DNA from: JBPEWY01 sp052032225
GTDB taxonomy: Bacteria; Bacteroidota; Bacteroidia; Flavobacteriales; Flavobacteriaceae
DNA: 64,000 nt
Assembly: GCA_052032225.1 (NCBI GenBank)
Contig: JBPEWY010000066.1
Coordinates: 1 to 64,000, forward strand
Direction: 5' to 3'
Shown: piece by piece, positions 36,199 to 44,411 of the stretch
Layout: the number at the start of each line of letters is the position of its first letter
How positions within the stretch are numbered: position 1 is the first letter of the stretch
Program-made: the position numbers and the translations under genes
The notes under the pieces: model-generated
Databases searched by the model: none
What the model was told of the DNA's origin: nothing
What the model saw: the letters and a program-made list of their open reading frames with translations, nothing else

Positions 36199-36221
36199 TT
36201 AGTGTGTTGTTTATTATGCTG

Positions 36222-36249
36222 CAAAAGTAATTTTTTTGCCTAAAAGCAA
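36222..36249 (-). promoter_or_regulatory. Promoter of purH
   Basis: On the minus strand TTG (36249-36247), 17 bases, then TACTTTTG (36229-36222), an exact TAnnTTTG. It ends 24 bases before the purH start codon. Confidence 0.6.
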
Positions 36250-36279
36250 CTCTAAATAAGCTATTAAAAATTAATTTTT

Positions 36280-36735
36280 TTACAGAATTTTAGCCACTTC
36301 GCTGTTAACAAATTCAAGAAAATATTCGTCTTCTTTTGTAAACGGATCTGGTGTGTGAGAATCTATATCTATCTGACCAATGTTTTCTCCGTTCACAAAA
36401 AGCGGGATTACAATTTCTGCCTTTACATGAATGCTACATGCTATATAATTATCTTGAGCAGAAACATCCGGAACAACAAAATTTTTATTAGATACTGCTA
36501 CCTGACCACAAATGCCTTTGCCAAAAGGTATAATTGTATGCTCTGTAGGCTCACCGGCAAATGCTCTGAGTTTGAGTTCGTTTTTAGTGCCGTTTTTAAA
36601 ATAAAAACCAACCCAATCATAATACGATACATTTTCCTGAAGTAGTTGGCATACCTTAGTTAAACGCTCATTTATGGTTAGCGTTTTATCATTTAATATT
36701 TCTACAACTTTTGGTTTTAATTCTCTTAAATTCAC
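36280..36735 (-). CDS. GAF domain protein, free methionine-(R)-sulfoxide reductase type
   Basis: 151 residues forming one GAF domain. NVSYYDWVGFYFKNG, IPFGKGICGQVA and DNYIACSIHVKAEIVIPLFVNGENIGQIDIDS match free-Met-R-sulfoxide reductases. Cys76 and Cys100 have the same 24-residue spacing as E. coli Cys94 and Cys118. The third family cysteine (E. coli Cys84) is His66 here. Reaction in the family: reduction of free L-methionine-(R)-S-oxide, cytoplasmic. Monocistronic, 81 bases upstream of purH in the same direction. A TATTTTTG octamer at 36760-36753 may be its promoter. Confidence 0.8.
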   Translation of the reverse strand: MNLRELKPKVVEILNDKTLTINERLTKVCQLLQENVSYYDWVGFYFKNGTKNELKLRAFAGEPTEHTIIPFGKGICGQVAVSNKNFVVPDVSAQDNYIACSIHVKAEIVIPLFVNGENIGQIDIDSHTPDPFTKEDEYFLEFVNSEVAKIL

Positions 36736-36796
36736 AGCTAAAAAGTTTGCCTCAAAAATACTAACTTAAAGTTTAGCTAAAACCTTTATGCTTAGT

Positions 36797-36804
36797 TAAA
36801 TTTG
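36797..36804 (+). promoter_or_regulatory. Possible -7 element of the heavy-metal/MauE gene
   Basis: TAAATTTG is an exact TAnnTTTG, 37 bases before the start at 36842. There is no good TTG at the expected distance. Confidence 0.4.
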
Positions 36805-36841
36805 TTATAAATAAGTATTACAAATAAATAATGTGGTATAA

Positions 36842-37552
36842 ATGAAACAGACATATACAATAACCGGAATGACTTGCAACGGTTGCGTTGAAACCGTTAC
36901 AGATGCATTAGAACGCTTAGAAGAGATAGCACAAGTAAATGTAGATTTAGATGCAAACCAAGCAACAATTACATTTAATAAAAAAGTTGATTTGCAAACA
37001 CTCCAAAAAGCTTTACCTAAAAAGTATTCTATTACTAAAAAAGAAACCAATGTTTTTAATACGGTACAAGAGCCGGAAAAATCTATCTGGAAACAGCTTT
37101 ACCCACTATTTTTAATTTTCTTTTACCTTACGGTAAGTTCTGTTTTACTAAATATAAAACCATGGGATATTCAGGGTTTTATGTTAGATTTTATGGGGCT
37201 GTTTTATATAGTATTTAGTTTTTTTAAGTTTTTAGACTTAAAAGGTTTTCCGCCCACTTTTTCTATGTACGATCCGTTGGCAAAAGTGCTACCTGTTTAC
37301 GGCTGGATTTATCCGTTTATAGAGCTTGCCTTAGGACTAATGTTTTTAATGCGCTTTAATATTGATATTGCACTGTGGGTAACCATTGTTATTTTAGGAT
37401 TAACAACTATTGGTGTTACCAGAGTGTTATTAAACAAGCAGTCTATACAGTGCGCTTGCCTTGGTACAGCTTTAAAGCTACCCATGACCAAAGCAACTTT
37501 TATAGAAAATACTGTTATGCTTGTTATGGCGATAGCAATGTTATTAAGTTAA
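36842..37552 (+). CDS. Heavy-metal-associated domain fused to a MauE/DoxX-like membrane domain
   Basis: 236 residues. Residues 1-67 form an HMA domain with GMTCNGC (Cys12, Cys15). Four or five helices follow (about 83-100, 110-130, 150-168, 175-193, 218-235). The membrane part resembles MauE/DoxX-type redox proteins and ends with a conserved CACLG (Cys204, Cys206). HMA domains bind Cu(I), Zn(II) or Hg(II); MauE/DsbD-like membrane parts pass electrons or thiols. The fusion suggests metal or thiol traffic across the inner membrane, for instance copper delivery or mercury/copper uptake as in MerTP-like proteins. It stands alone, convergent with groEL. Confidence 0.8.
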   Translation: MKQTYTITGMTCNGCVETVTDALERLEEIAQVNVDLDANQATITFNKKVDLQTLQKALPKKYSITKKETNVFNTVQEPEKSIWKQLYPLFLIFFYLTVSSVLLNIKPWDIQGFMLDFMGLFYIVFSFFKFLDLKGFPPTFSMYDPLAKVLPVYGWIYPFIELALGLMFLMRFNIDIALWVTIVILGLTTIGVTRVLLNKQSIQCACLGTALKLPMTKATFIENTVMLVMAIAMLLS

Positions 37553-37573
37553 CTTTATTATTTAATAAAAAAA

Positions 37574-37600
37574 GTCCGCAACATTGTTGCGGACTTTTTT
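37574..37600. terminator. Bidirectional terminator between the HMA-MauE gene and groEL
   Basis: GTCCGCAAC (37574-37582) and GTTGCGGAC (37586-37594) form a perfect 9-bp stem with a 3-base loop. A-run on the left, T-run on the right. Confidence 0.88.
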
Positions 37601-37620
37601 GGTTTTATAAGGAATGCATA

Positions 37621-39249
37621 TTACATCATACCAGGCATTCCTCCGCCACCCATTGGAGGCATTGGGTTTTCTTCTTTAATATCTACTAAAGCACACTCGG
37701 TTGTTAAGATCATTCCGGCAACAGAAGCAGCATTTTCTAATGCAACTCTTGTTACTTTCTTAGGATCTATAATACCAGCTTTAAGCATATTTACATACTC
37801 GTCTGCTTTAGCATCATAACCAAAGTCGTCTTTTCCTTCCATAACTTTAGCTACTACTACGCTTCCTTCGCCTCCGGCATTTTCTACAATTGTTCTTAAT
37901 GGAGACTCAATAGCTCTAGCTACTATGTTAATTCCGGTAGCTTCGTCTTGGTTTGTAGCTTTTAAGCCATCTAATGCTTTTTTAGCTCTAACCAAAGCAA
38001 CACCACCACCAGCTACAATACCTTCTTCTACAGCTGCACGAGTTGCGTGTAATGCATCATCTACACGATCTTTTTTCTCTTTCATTTCTACTTCAGATGC
38101 AGCACCAACATAAAGTACAGCTACACCACCTGCTAGTTTAGCTAAGCGCTCTTGTAGTTTTTCTTTATCGTAGTCTGATGTAGTAGTCTCTATTTGAGCT
38201 TTTATTTGGTTTACACGAGCTTTAATATTTTCAGGATCGCCTTTACCGTTAACAATAGTGGTGTTGTCTTTGTCTATTGTAACAGTCTCGGCAGTACCAA
38301 GCATATCTAAAGTTACATTTTCTAAAGAGAATCCTCTTTCTTCAGAAATTACAGTACCACCTGTTAAAATAGCGATGTCTTCTAACATTGCTTTACGTCT
38401 GTCTCCAAATCCTGGAGCTTTAACAGCAGCAATTTTTAAACCACCTCTTAATTTGTTAACTACTAGTGTAGCAAGCGCTTGGCCTTCTACATCTTCAGCA
38501 ACAATTAAAAGAGGTCTTCCAGATTGTGCAACAGGCTCTAAAACCGGAAGAATTTCTTGTAAGTTAGATATTTTCTTATCGAATAATAAGATGTAAGGGT
38601 TATCTAACTCTGCAGTCATTTTATCGGCATCTGTTACAAAGTAAGGAGAAAGGTATCCTCTGTCAAATTGCATACCTTCTACAACATCTACATAAGTGTC
38701 TGTACCTTTAGCCTCTTCAACAGTAATAACTCCTTCTTTGCCAACTTTTTCAAACGCCTGAGCAATAAGCTCACCAATAGTATCATCATTGTTAGCAGAA
38801 ATAGATGCAACTTGTTTTATTTTCTCTGTAGAGTCTCCTACCTGAGTTGCTTGTTTATCTAGGTTAGCAACAATAGCTTCTACAGCTTTGTCTATACCTC
38901 TTTTAAGGTCCATTGGGTTTGCTCCGGCAGCAACGTTTTTTAAACCTTCTTTAACGATTGCTTGCGCTAAAACAGTAGCTGTAGTTGTACCGTCTCCAGC
39001 AAGATCATTAGTTTTAGAAGCTACTTCTTTTACCATTTGAGCTCCCATGTTCTCTAGTGCATCTTCTAGTTCTATTTCTTTAGCTACAGACACACCGTCT
39101 TTAGTAACTTGAGGCGCTCCAAATGATTTGCTTATAGTAACGTTTCTACCTTTTGGACCTAAGGTAACTTTTACAGCATTTGCTAACGCGTCTACTCCTC
39201 TTTTAAGGCCATCGCGAGCTTCAATATCAAATTTTATGTCTTTTGCCAT
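37621..39249 (-). CDS. groL: Chaperonin GroEL (Hsp60)
   Basis: 542 residues with a complete group I chaperonin sequence: KFDIEARDGLKRGVDALANAVKVTLGPKGRNV, GDGTTTATVLAQ (ATP site), LQEILPVLE and the C-terminal GGM-type tail PMPPMGGGGMPGMM. Role: ATP-driven folding in a tetradecameric chamber with GroES. It lies 77 bases after groES. The codons are more regular than those of neighbours, as expected of a highly expressed gene. Confidence 0.98.
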   Translation of the reverse strand: MAKDIKFDIEARDGLKRGVDALANAVKVTLGPKGRNVTISKSFGAPQVTKDGVSVAKEIELEDALENMGAQMVKEVASKTNDLAGDGTTTATVLAQAIVKEGLKNVAAGANPMDLKRGIDKAVEAIVANLDKQATQVGDSTEKIKQVASISANNDDTIGELIAQAFEKVGKEGVITVEEAKGTDTYVDVVEGMQFDRGYLSPYFVTDADKMTAELDNPYILLFDKKISNLQEILPVLEPVAQSGRPLLIVAEDVEGQALATLVVNKLRGGLKIAAVKAPGFGDRRKAMLEDIAILTGGTVISEERGFSLENVTLDMLGTAETVTIDKDNTTIVNGKGDPENIKARVNQIKAQIETTTSDYDKEKLQERLAKLAGGVAVLYVGAASEVEMKEKKDRVDDALHATRAAVEEGIVAGGGVALVRAKKALDGLKATNQDEATGINIVARAIESPLRTIVENAGGEGSVVVAKVMEGKDDFGYDAKADEYVNMLKAGIIDPKKVTRVALENAASVAGMILTTECALVDIKEENPMPPMGGGGMPGMM

Positions 39250-39326
39250 TGTTTTAAATTTTTGGTTTTTAGTTTCCGATGTAACGGAAGTGTTTTGTTA
39301 GTGAGTTTTATTTTTTAAAGAAAAGA

Positions 39327-39605
39327 TTAAATGATTGCTAGAATATCGCTTTCACGCATCATTAAATAATCTTTGCCATCTAATTTTAATTCGGTTCCGG
39401 CATACTTACCATATAAAACAGTATCACCTACTTTTACGGTAATAGGCTCATCTTTTTTACCGGGACCAACGGCAACAACTTTTCCTTTTTGTGGTTTTTC
39501 TTTTGCAGTGTCAGGAATAATAATTCCAGAAGCGGTAGTAGTCTCAGCTTCCATTGGCTCTACAAGCACTCGGTCTGCTAAGGGTTTAATATTCACGTTT
39601 GCCAT
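39327..39605 (-). CDS. groS: Co-chaperonin GroES
   Basis: 92 residues: IKPLADRVLVEPMEAETTTASGIIIPD (mobile loop), then EKPQKGKVVAVGPG and VLYGKYAGTELKLDGKDYLMMRESDILAI. All are the normal GroES pattern. It forms the heptameric lid of GroEL and is transcribed before it. No CIRCE heat-shock operator is visible upstream (39606-39710). Instead there is a sequence with sigma-54 promoter geometry at 39667-39682. Confidence 0.98.
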   Translation of the reverse strand: MANVNIKPLADRVLVEPMEAETTTASGIIIPDTAKEKPQKGKVVAVGPGKKDEPITVKVGDTVLYGKYAGTELKLDGKDYLMMRESDILAII

Positions 39606-39666
39606 TTGTATTGTGTTTTTTAATTTTAGGTTACTTTTAATTACTATTAAAAACAGTTGCTTTTAG

Positions 39667-39682
39667 GCAGAAACTATGCCAA
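39667..39682 (-). promoter_or_regulatory. Candidate sigma-54 promoter of groES-groEL
   Basis: On the minus strand TTGGCATAGTTTCTGC: the GG and GC dinucleotides of the -24/-12 elements are in exact register (12 bases from first G to G). TTGGCA matches the -24 consensus fully and TCTGC matches four of five of TTTGC. Predicted start of transcription is near 39655, about 50 bases before groES. No TAnnTTTG octamer is found in 39606-39710. Confidence 0.55.
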
Positions 39683-39710
39683 TGCGGTTTAACTGCCATT
39701 TTTTAAAACA

Positions 39711-39745
39711 AAAATGCCAGCTTGTCATTTTCAAGCTGGCATTTT
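39711..39745 (-). terminator. Terminator of the miaB-secG operon
   Basis: AAAATGCCAGCTTG (39711-39724) and CAAGCTGGCATTTT (39732-39745) form a perfect 14-bp stem with a 7-base loop. On the minus strand it is followed by TTTTG and then TTTT. It lies 24 bases after the secG stop and separates that operon from groES. Confidence 0.85.
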
Positions 39746-39769
39746 GTGTGTATTGCATTCCTATTTGGT

Positions 39770-40117
39770 TTACTGTGCACTATCTTTTTCTGTAGTAGTG
39801 CCGGTTTGAATAGGAGCAGTATCTTGTGTAGTTTCTATTGCGTCTCCTTCTAAAAGTCTTGAATCTGATCCTTCCGAACCACCTTTAATAGCAATATTAG
39901 AAAGTAATATTAATGCTATTAAAATGGTAGCAAGAGTCCAAGTACTTTTATCTAAGAAGTCGCCGGTTTTTTGCACTCCACCAATCATTTGGTTTCCTCC
40001 ACCTCCGAACGAAGAAGATAAACCTCCACCTTTAGGGTTTTGTACCATAATTACCAGTATTAAAAGTACTGATACAAAAAGTATTAAACCTAAAAAAACA
40101 TAAAATGTAGTAGTCAT
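39770..40117 (-). CDS. secG: Preprotein translocase subunit SecG
   Basis: 115 residues with two membrane helices (about 5-23 and 58-76), separated by the conserved VQNPKGGGLSSSFGGGGNQMIGGVQKTGDFLDKSTW, the SecG signature. An acidic Thr-rich tail follows (about 82-115), common in Bacteroidota. Role: auxiliary part of the SecYEG channel. It lies 7 bases after the unknown 297-residue protein gene and ends the operon. Confidence 0.93.
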   Translation of the reverse strand: MTTTFYVFLGLILFVSVLLILVIMVQNPKGGGLSSSFGGGGNQMIGGVQKTGDFLDKSTWTLATILIALILLSNIAIKGGSEGSDSRLLEGDAIETTQDTAPIQTGTTTEKDSAQ

Positions 40118-40124
40118 TTTTGTA

Positions 40125-41018
40125 TTAATTATTTTGTTGTAATTTTTTTATCGCTCTAATTTGGTCTGCAAAGAAACCACTTTTTTCCGGATATTTCAAA
40201 CTTAAAATTTTATAGGCCTGAATTGCCTCATCGTACTTTTTTTGCTCTAAATAAACCCTTGCCAAAGTCTCTGTCATTATCTCTTTTTTGGGCTTTGTAG
40301 CTTGCTCAGCTAAATTTACAGATGATAGTTTAGATTTTGACGGTACTATTTTAGGGTTTTGTGCAATAAATTTATCTATTAACTCAAACTTTCGTTCTTT
40401 ATCTGAGTTTGTTGGTGTTGATTCTTTCTCAACAGTTTTAGCAGTAGTTTTATTATTTTCTCGCTCTATAGGTTTTATGCTGGTTAGTTTTAACCATTCT
40501 GAAAACGAGTGAAGTTCTGCTTTGTTAAAAGAAAGAGGCTTACCTAACTCTAATTGTTTTTCGGCTTCTTTTCTGTTGGCAAGAAAGTCTGCCATTCGGG
40601 GGTCTTTAGGTGTAAAGAGCTCGGGATCTAAAATATGCTCTGCCTCATCTGGGGCAGTAGGTAAGGGTTCTTTATTTTCTACAATGGTTGGTTTTTTTAC
40701 TACAATTTCTTCGGCTACAACATCTATATTGTTTACATCTAACCATTTACTGTTTATGGTTTTGGCAATTTCGTGTTGCTCAAAAGTTTTAGAGGTAATA
40801 AACTCAAATAGAATATGCCTGTCTGTAGTGTAAGCTGCTGTTTTTTTTAAGGTGTCGTTGTATTTAAAACTATCAAGATTTTTTAGTCCTTTTAAATAGA
40901 CTGCTTTTGGTGCCTGAAAAAAAGGATATTCTGCAATTATATCTTGCAGTTGTTTAACCTGTTCTAAGGTTATTTTCTCAGGTTGTTCTAACAAATATGT
41001 AAAAGCAGTAACATTCAT
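40125..41018 (-). CDS. Conserved unknown protein with a C-terminal TPR-like hairpin
   Basis: 297 residues, no signal peptide. The N-terminal helical domain (FTYLLEQPEKITLEQVKQLQDIIAEYPFFQAPKAVYLKGLK, then KKTAAYTTDRHILFEFIT) matches a family I know only as hypothetical in Flavobacteriaceae. A low-complexity charged middle (about 100-230) is followed by a C-terminal TPR unit (TLARVYLEQKKYDEAIQAYKILSLKYPEKSGFFADQI). It starts right after the lptE stop and precedes secG. That suggests a link with envelope or Sec function, but none is shown. Confidence 0.7.
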   Translation of the reverse strand: MNVTAFTYLLEQPEKITLEQVKQLQDIIAEYPFFQAPKAVYLKGLKNLDSFKYNDTLKKTAAYTTDRHILFEFITSKTFEQHEIAKTINSKWLDVNNIDVVAEEIVVKKPTIVENKEPLPTAPDEAEHILDPELFTPKDPRMADFLANRKEAEKQLELGKPLSFNKAELHSFSEWLKLTSIKPIERENNKTTAKTVEKESTPTNSDKERKFELIDKFIAQNPKIVPSKSKLSSVNLAEQATKPKKEIMTETLARVYLEQKKYDEAIQAYKILSLKYPEKSGFFADQIRAIKKLQQNN

Positions 41019-41525
41019 TTACCAATTGGCTAACGATTCGTTAAAAATATCTTGTGTTAAGCGTTCAAAAATTTCTTGATAGGCAGCCGATTTAACTTGT
41101 TGTATTTGTTGGGTAGCCGGATAATCGTAAAAGAAAGAAAATCTTTTTTCAAAGTCGTTTTCCGGTTTGGTTTTATTATAAAATCTAACATTAACGGTAA
41201 TGGTTAACCTGTTTTGTGCAGCTGTTTGCTGTGCGGTTGCACTCATAGGCGCAATACGGTAGTCTGTTATTTCTCCTTCGTAAAGTAAATCTCCGTTAGC
41301 ACTTACCAAATCTAAATTAGTTTGATTTAAAATTAAATCTTGTAGTGCAATGGTAAAATCTCTGTCTAAACCGGGCTCTATAATAGATGCATTGTTCTGA
41401 AAAAAGTTTACCTGAAATGTTTTTGCATTACCTACATCGCCACCGGTAAAATTGTAAACTCCGCAACCGGTAACAATTACAAGTAAAAAGATTGCACAAA
41501 ATTTGGTTAAGCTTATATTTTTCAT
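41019..41525 (-). CDS. lptE: LptE-family LPS-assembly lipoprotein
   Basis: 168 residues. The lipoprotein signal ends at VTGC (Cys21), followed by GVYNFTGGDVGNAKTFQVNFFQNNASIIEPGLDRDFTIALQDLILNQTNLDLV (about 22-74), the Bacteroidota LptE pattern, and a C-terminal helix with YQEIFERLTQDIFNESLANW. Role: outer-membrane partner and plug of LptD in lipopolysaccharide insertion. It lies 26 bases after the sigma-54 activator gene and abuts the next gene. Together with lptC (11430) it shows that LPS export genes are dispersed in the window. Confidence 0.85.
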   Translation of the reverse strand: MKNISLTKFCAIFLLVIVTGCGVYNFTGGDVGNAKTFQVNFFQNNASIIEPGLDRDFTIALQDLILNQTNLDLVSANGDLLYEGEITDYRIAPMSATAQQTAAQNRLTITVNVRFYNKTKPENDFEKRFSFFYDYPATQQIQQVKSAAYQEIFERLTQDIFNESLANW

Positions 41526-41551
41526 GTAAAGCAGAAAATTACAAAATTTAA

Positions 41552-42808
41552 TTATAGGTCGTATTGTTTTATTTTACGGTAAAGAGTACGCTCAGAAATG
41601 CCCAGTTCTTTTGCTGCAGCTTTGCGCTTACCATTGTTACGTTGCAATGCTTTTTTTATTAGCTCAAGCTCTTTGTCTTGTAAAGATAAGGTTTCTTCTT
41701 CCTCTATTTCTTCGGCAAAATGGTATTTGTCTTCTGTAGGTTCCGGTTTTTTTTGTGGAGGTATAACCGGAAGCGCTTCATATGATTCTTCTACGGGAGC
41801 ACTATCAAAACTTACAGAATCTTTACCGTAAATTTTTTGAATTAGTCCTTGGTTTTCTTCTCGTACTTGCTGGCTATTTCCGCTTTGAATGAGCTCGAGG
41901 GTTAGTTTTTTCAAATCGTTTAAATCGCTTTTCATGTCAAAAAGCACTTTGTATAGAATCTCTCGCTCGTTACTAAAATCACTTTCTCTTTTTTCTTTGT
42001 TTATTACAGCCGGTAAATTAGTTGTTGCATTGGGTAAATAACTGGCTAAAGTAGCAGCCGAAATGCTTCGGTTTTGCTCTAAAACAGATATTTGTTCGGC
42101 TACATTTCGTAACTGACGGATATTACCACTCCATCTGTATTTAAGTAATAGTTCTACCGCATCGTCTTCTAACCTAATGGTTGGCATCTTGTATTTTTGA
42201 GCAAAGTCTGAAGCAAATTTTCTAAACAATAAATGTATATCGTCTTTGCGTTCACGAAGTGGTGGAAGATGAATTTCTACTGTACTCAATCTATAATAAA
42301 GGTCTTCTCTAAATTTTCCTTTTTCTATTGCTTCAAACATATTAACATTGGTAGCAGCAACAATCCTAACATTGGTTTTTTGAACCTTAGAAGACCCTAC
42401 TTTTATAAACTCTCCATTTTCTAACACACGCAATAAACGTACTTGCGTTGTGAGTGGAAGTTCTCCAACCTCGTCTAAAAAAATAGTACCGCCATCTGCT
42501 TCTTCAAAATATCCGCTTCGGGTTTGGGTTGCTCCAGTAAAGGCACCTTTTTCGTGCCCGAATAGTTCAGAGTCAATTGTTCCTTCAGGAATTGCACCAC
42601 AGTTTACAGCAATAAATTTACCGTGCTTTCTGTGTGATAATGCATGTATAATTTTTGGGATAGCCTCTTTACCAACACCACTTTCTCCGGTAACTAAAAC
42701 CGAAATATCTGTAGGGGCCACTTGCATGGCTTTTTCTATGGCACGATTAAGTTTTATGTCGTTACCAATTATACCAAATCGTTGTTTTATGGCTTGTACA
42801 GATTCCAT
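41552..42808 (-). CDS. Sigma-54-dependent transcriptional activator without receiver domain
   Basis: 418 residues. There is no N-terminal receiver or sensor domain; the AAA+ domain begins near residue 10. Walker A is GESGVGKE (41-48), the sigma-54-contacting loop is EKGAFTGAT (about 89-97), Walker B is GGTIFLDEVGELP, and the arginine finger region is FREDLYYRLSTVEIHLPPLRERKDD. A linker of about 100 residues with acidic runs leads to a Fis-type helix-turn-helix (NGKRKAAAKELGISERTLYRKIKQYDL). Role: ATP-driven opening of RNA polymerase-sigma54 promoters. Lacking a receiver, it may be always active or controlled by level or partner protein. It sits between miaB and lptE. Confidence 0.92.
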   Translation of the reverse strand: MESVQAIKQRFGIIGNDIKLNRAIEKAMQVAPTDISVLVTGESGVGKEAIPKIIHALSHRKHGKFIAVNCGAIPEGTIDSELFGHEKGAFTGATQTRSGYFEEADGGTIFLDEVGELPLTTQVRLLRVLENGEFIKVGSSKVQKTNVRIVAATNVNMFEAIEKGKFREDLYYRLSTVEIHLPPLRERKDDIHLLFRKFASDFAQKYKMPTIRLEDDAVELLLKYRWSGNIRQLRNVAEQISVLEQNRSISAATLASYLPNATTNLPAVINKEKRESDFSNEREILYKVLFDMKSDLNDLKKLTLELIQSGNSQQVREENQGLIQKIYGKDSVSFDSAPVEESYEALPVIPPQKKPEPTEDKYHFAEEIEEEETLSLQDKELELIKKALQRNNGKRKAAAKELGISERTLYRKIKQYDL

Positions 42809-42827
42809 TGTATAGTTACGGTTTTTT

Positions 42828-44273
42828 TTAATTGTTATCGCTTAAGCCAACGGCTTCTCCTAAGAGGGTTGCCGAGGTACAATCGTTAATTTTTACATTA
42901 ACAAACTGACCAACCTTGTAGTTTTCTTTAGGGAAAACTACTACGGTGTTTTGGCTGTTACGACCCATCCAGTGGGCATCAGATTTTTTAGAAGTTCCTT
43001 CTATTAACACTTCTTCTATTTTGCCAACGTGCTGCTGGTTTCTGTATAAGCTGTGTTTTTGTTGTAGATTTATAATTTCTGTGAGTCTTCTTTTCTTAAC
43101 TTCGTTTGGCACATCGTCTTCCATTTTTCTGGCTGCCAGTGTACCTGGGCGCTCAGAATAAGCAAACATAAAACCAAAATCGTACTTAACGTACTCCATT
43201 AATGATAGGGTATCTTGATGGTCTTGCTCAGTTTCTGTTGGGAATCCGGCAATCATATCTTGCGAAATGGCGCAGTCCGGCATAATGGTTTTAATGTTGT
43301 CTATAAGCTCCATGTATTCTTCGCGGGTATGAAGACGGTTCATGGCTTTAAGTATTCTGTTGCTACCACTTTGCACCGGTAGGTGAATATATTTGCAAAT
43401 ATTTGGGTATTTAGCCATGGTTTTAATCACATCTAACGTCATGTCTTGAGGGTTAGATGTAGAGAATCTAATCCTCATTTTTGGGTGTGCTTCTGCTACC
43501 ATTGCTAAAAGCTGGGCAAAATTTACTGCAGTAGCTTTTTGTATTTCTGAAGCTTTATCAAAATCTTTTTTTAGGCCACCACCATACCATAAATAGCTAT
43601 CTACATTTTGTCCTAAAAGAGTTACTTCTTTATAGCCTTGTTCCCAAAGTTGATTAACTTCTTCTATTATAGATTGCGGGTCTCTGCTTCGTTCTCTACC
43701 TCTTGTAAAGGGTACAACGCAAAATGTACACATATTATCGCACCCTCTGGTTATAGATACAAATGCAGTTACACCGTTACTATTAAGCCTTACAGGAGCA
43801 ATATCTCCGTAAGTTTCTTCTTTAGATAAAATTACGTTTACAGCGTTTCTGCCTTCGTCTACTTCTTTAACCAAATTAGGAAGATCTTTGTAGGCATCGG
43901 GGCCTACAACCATATCTACAATTTTCTCTTCTTCTAAAAACTTACTTTTTAAACGCTCTGCCATACAACCTAAAACCCCCACTTTCATACCCGGGTTTAT
44001 TTTCTTTACAGCATTAAATTGCTCTAAGCGTTTTCTAACAGTTTGCTCTGCCTTATCTCTAATAGAGCAAGTGTTTACAAGCACTAAATCTGCCTCTTCA
44101 ATATTTTGGGTAGTATTAAAACCTTCTTTTGCTAAGATTGATGCTACAATCTCGCTATCAGAAAAATTCATTTGGCAACCATAGCTTTCTAAATACAGTT
44201 TTCGGGTGTTTTTAGCATTTTGCTCTAAAACTACCGATTGCCCTTGCTTGTTTTCATCAATAATCTTCTCCAT
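42828..44273 (-). CDS. miaB: tRNA-2-methylthio-N6-dimethylallyladenosine synthase MiaB
   Basis: 481 residues. The N-terminal UPF0004 domain has cysteines in YGCQMN, NTCSIRD and GCMAER, which bind the auxiliary cluster. The radical SAM site is RGCDNMCTFCVVPFTRGRERSR. A C-terminal TRAM domain ends near NDCTSATLLGEAV. Reaction: methylthiolation of i6A37 in tRNAs reading UNN codons. It heads the operon miaB - activator - lptE - unknown - secG and has a good upstream promoter. Confidence 0.97.
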   Translation of the reverse strand: MEKIIDENKQGQSVVLEQNAKNTRKLYLESYGCQMNFSDSEIVASILAKEGFNTTQNIEEADLVLVNTCSIRDKAEQTVRKRLEQFNAVKKINPGMKVGVLGCMAERLKSKFLEEEKIVDMVVGPDAYKDLPNLVKEVDEGRNAVNVILSKEETYGDIAPVRLNSNGVTAFVSITRGCDNMCTFCVVPFTRGRERSRDPQSIIEEVNQLWEQGYKEVTLLGQNVDSYLWYGGGLKKDFDKASEIQKATAVNFAQLLAMVAEAHPKMRIRFSTSNPQDMTLDVIKTMAKYPNICKYIHLPVQSGSNRILKAMNRLHTREEYMELIDNIKTIMPDCAISQDMIAGFPTETEQDHQDTLSLMEYVKYDFGFMFAYSERPGTLAARKMEDDVPNEVKKRRLTEIINLQQKHSLYRNQQHVGKIEEVLIEGTSKKSDAHWMGRNSQNTVVVFPKENYKVGQFVNVKINDCTSATLLGEAVGLSDNN

Positions 44274-44310
44274 TGTTGTTGTTTGAGAACCCGTAGGTTA
44301 AAATAGACTG

Positions 44311-44343
44311 CAAAGATAATATTTTATACAGAGTTATGACAAA
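44311..44343 (-). promoter_or_regulatory. Promoter of the miaB operon
   Basis: On the minus strand TTTG (44343-44340), 21 bases, then TATCTTTG (44318-44311), an exact -7 octamer 37 bases before miaB. The -33 element overlaps a perfect inverted repeat, TGACA-AAG-TGTCA (44337-44349), a possible operator. Confidence 0.65.
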
Positions 44344-44411
44344 GTGTCAGCATTATTTTAACAGCATATTTAGATGTTTTAACTTTAGTTCTTATTTTTA
44401 ACAAAAAAAGT

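Noticed and set aside
37621..39249. Several plus-strand open frames opposite groEL, topA, mrdA and other long genes
   Set aside because: They lie opposite conserved genes, have low-complexity Ser/Ala/Pro-rich translations and no family signature. They are antisense shadows.
39606..39769. CIRCE heat-shock operator before groES
   Set aside because: No TTAGCACTC/GAGTGCTAA repeat is present. The only strong repeat there is the 14-bp terminator stem at 39711-39745.
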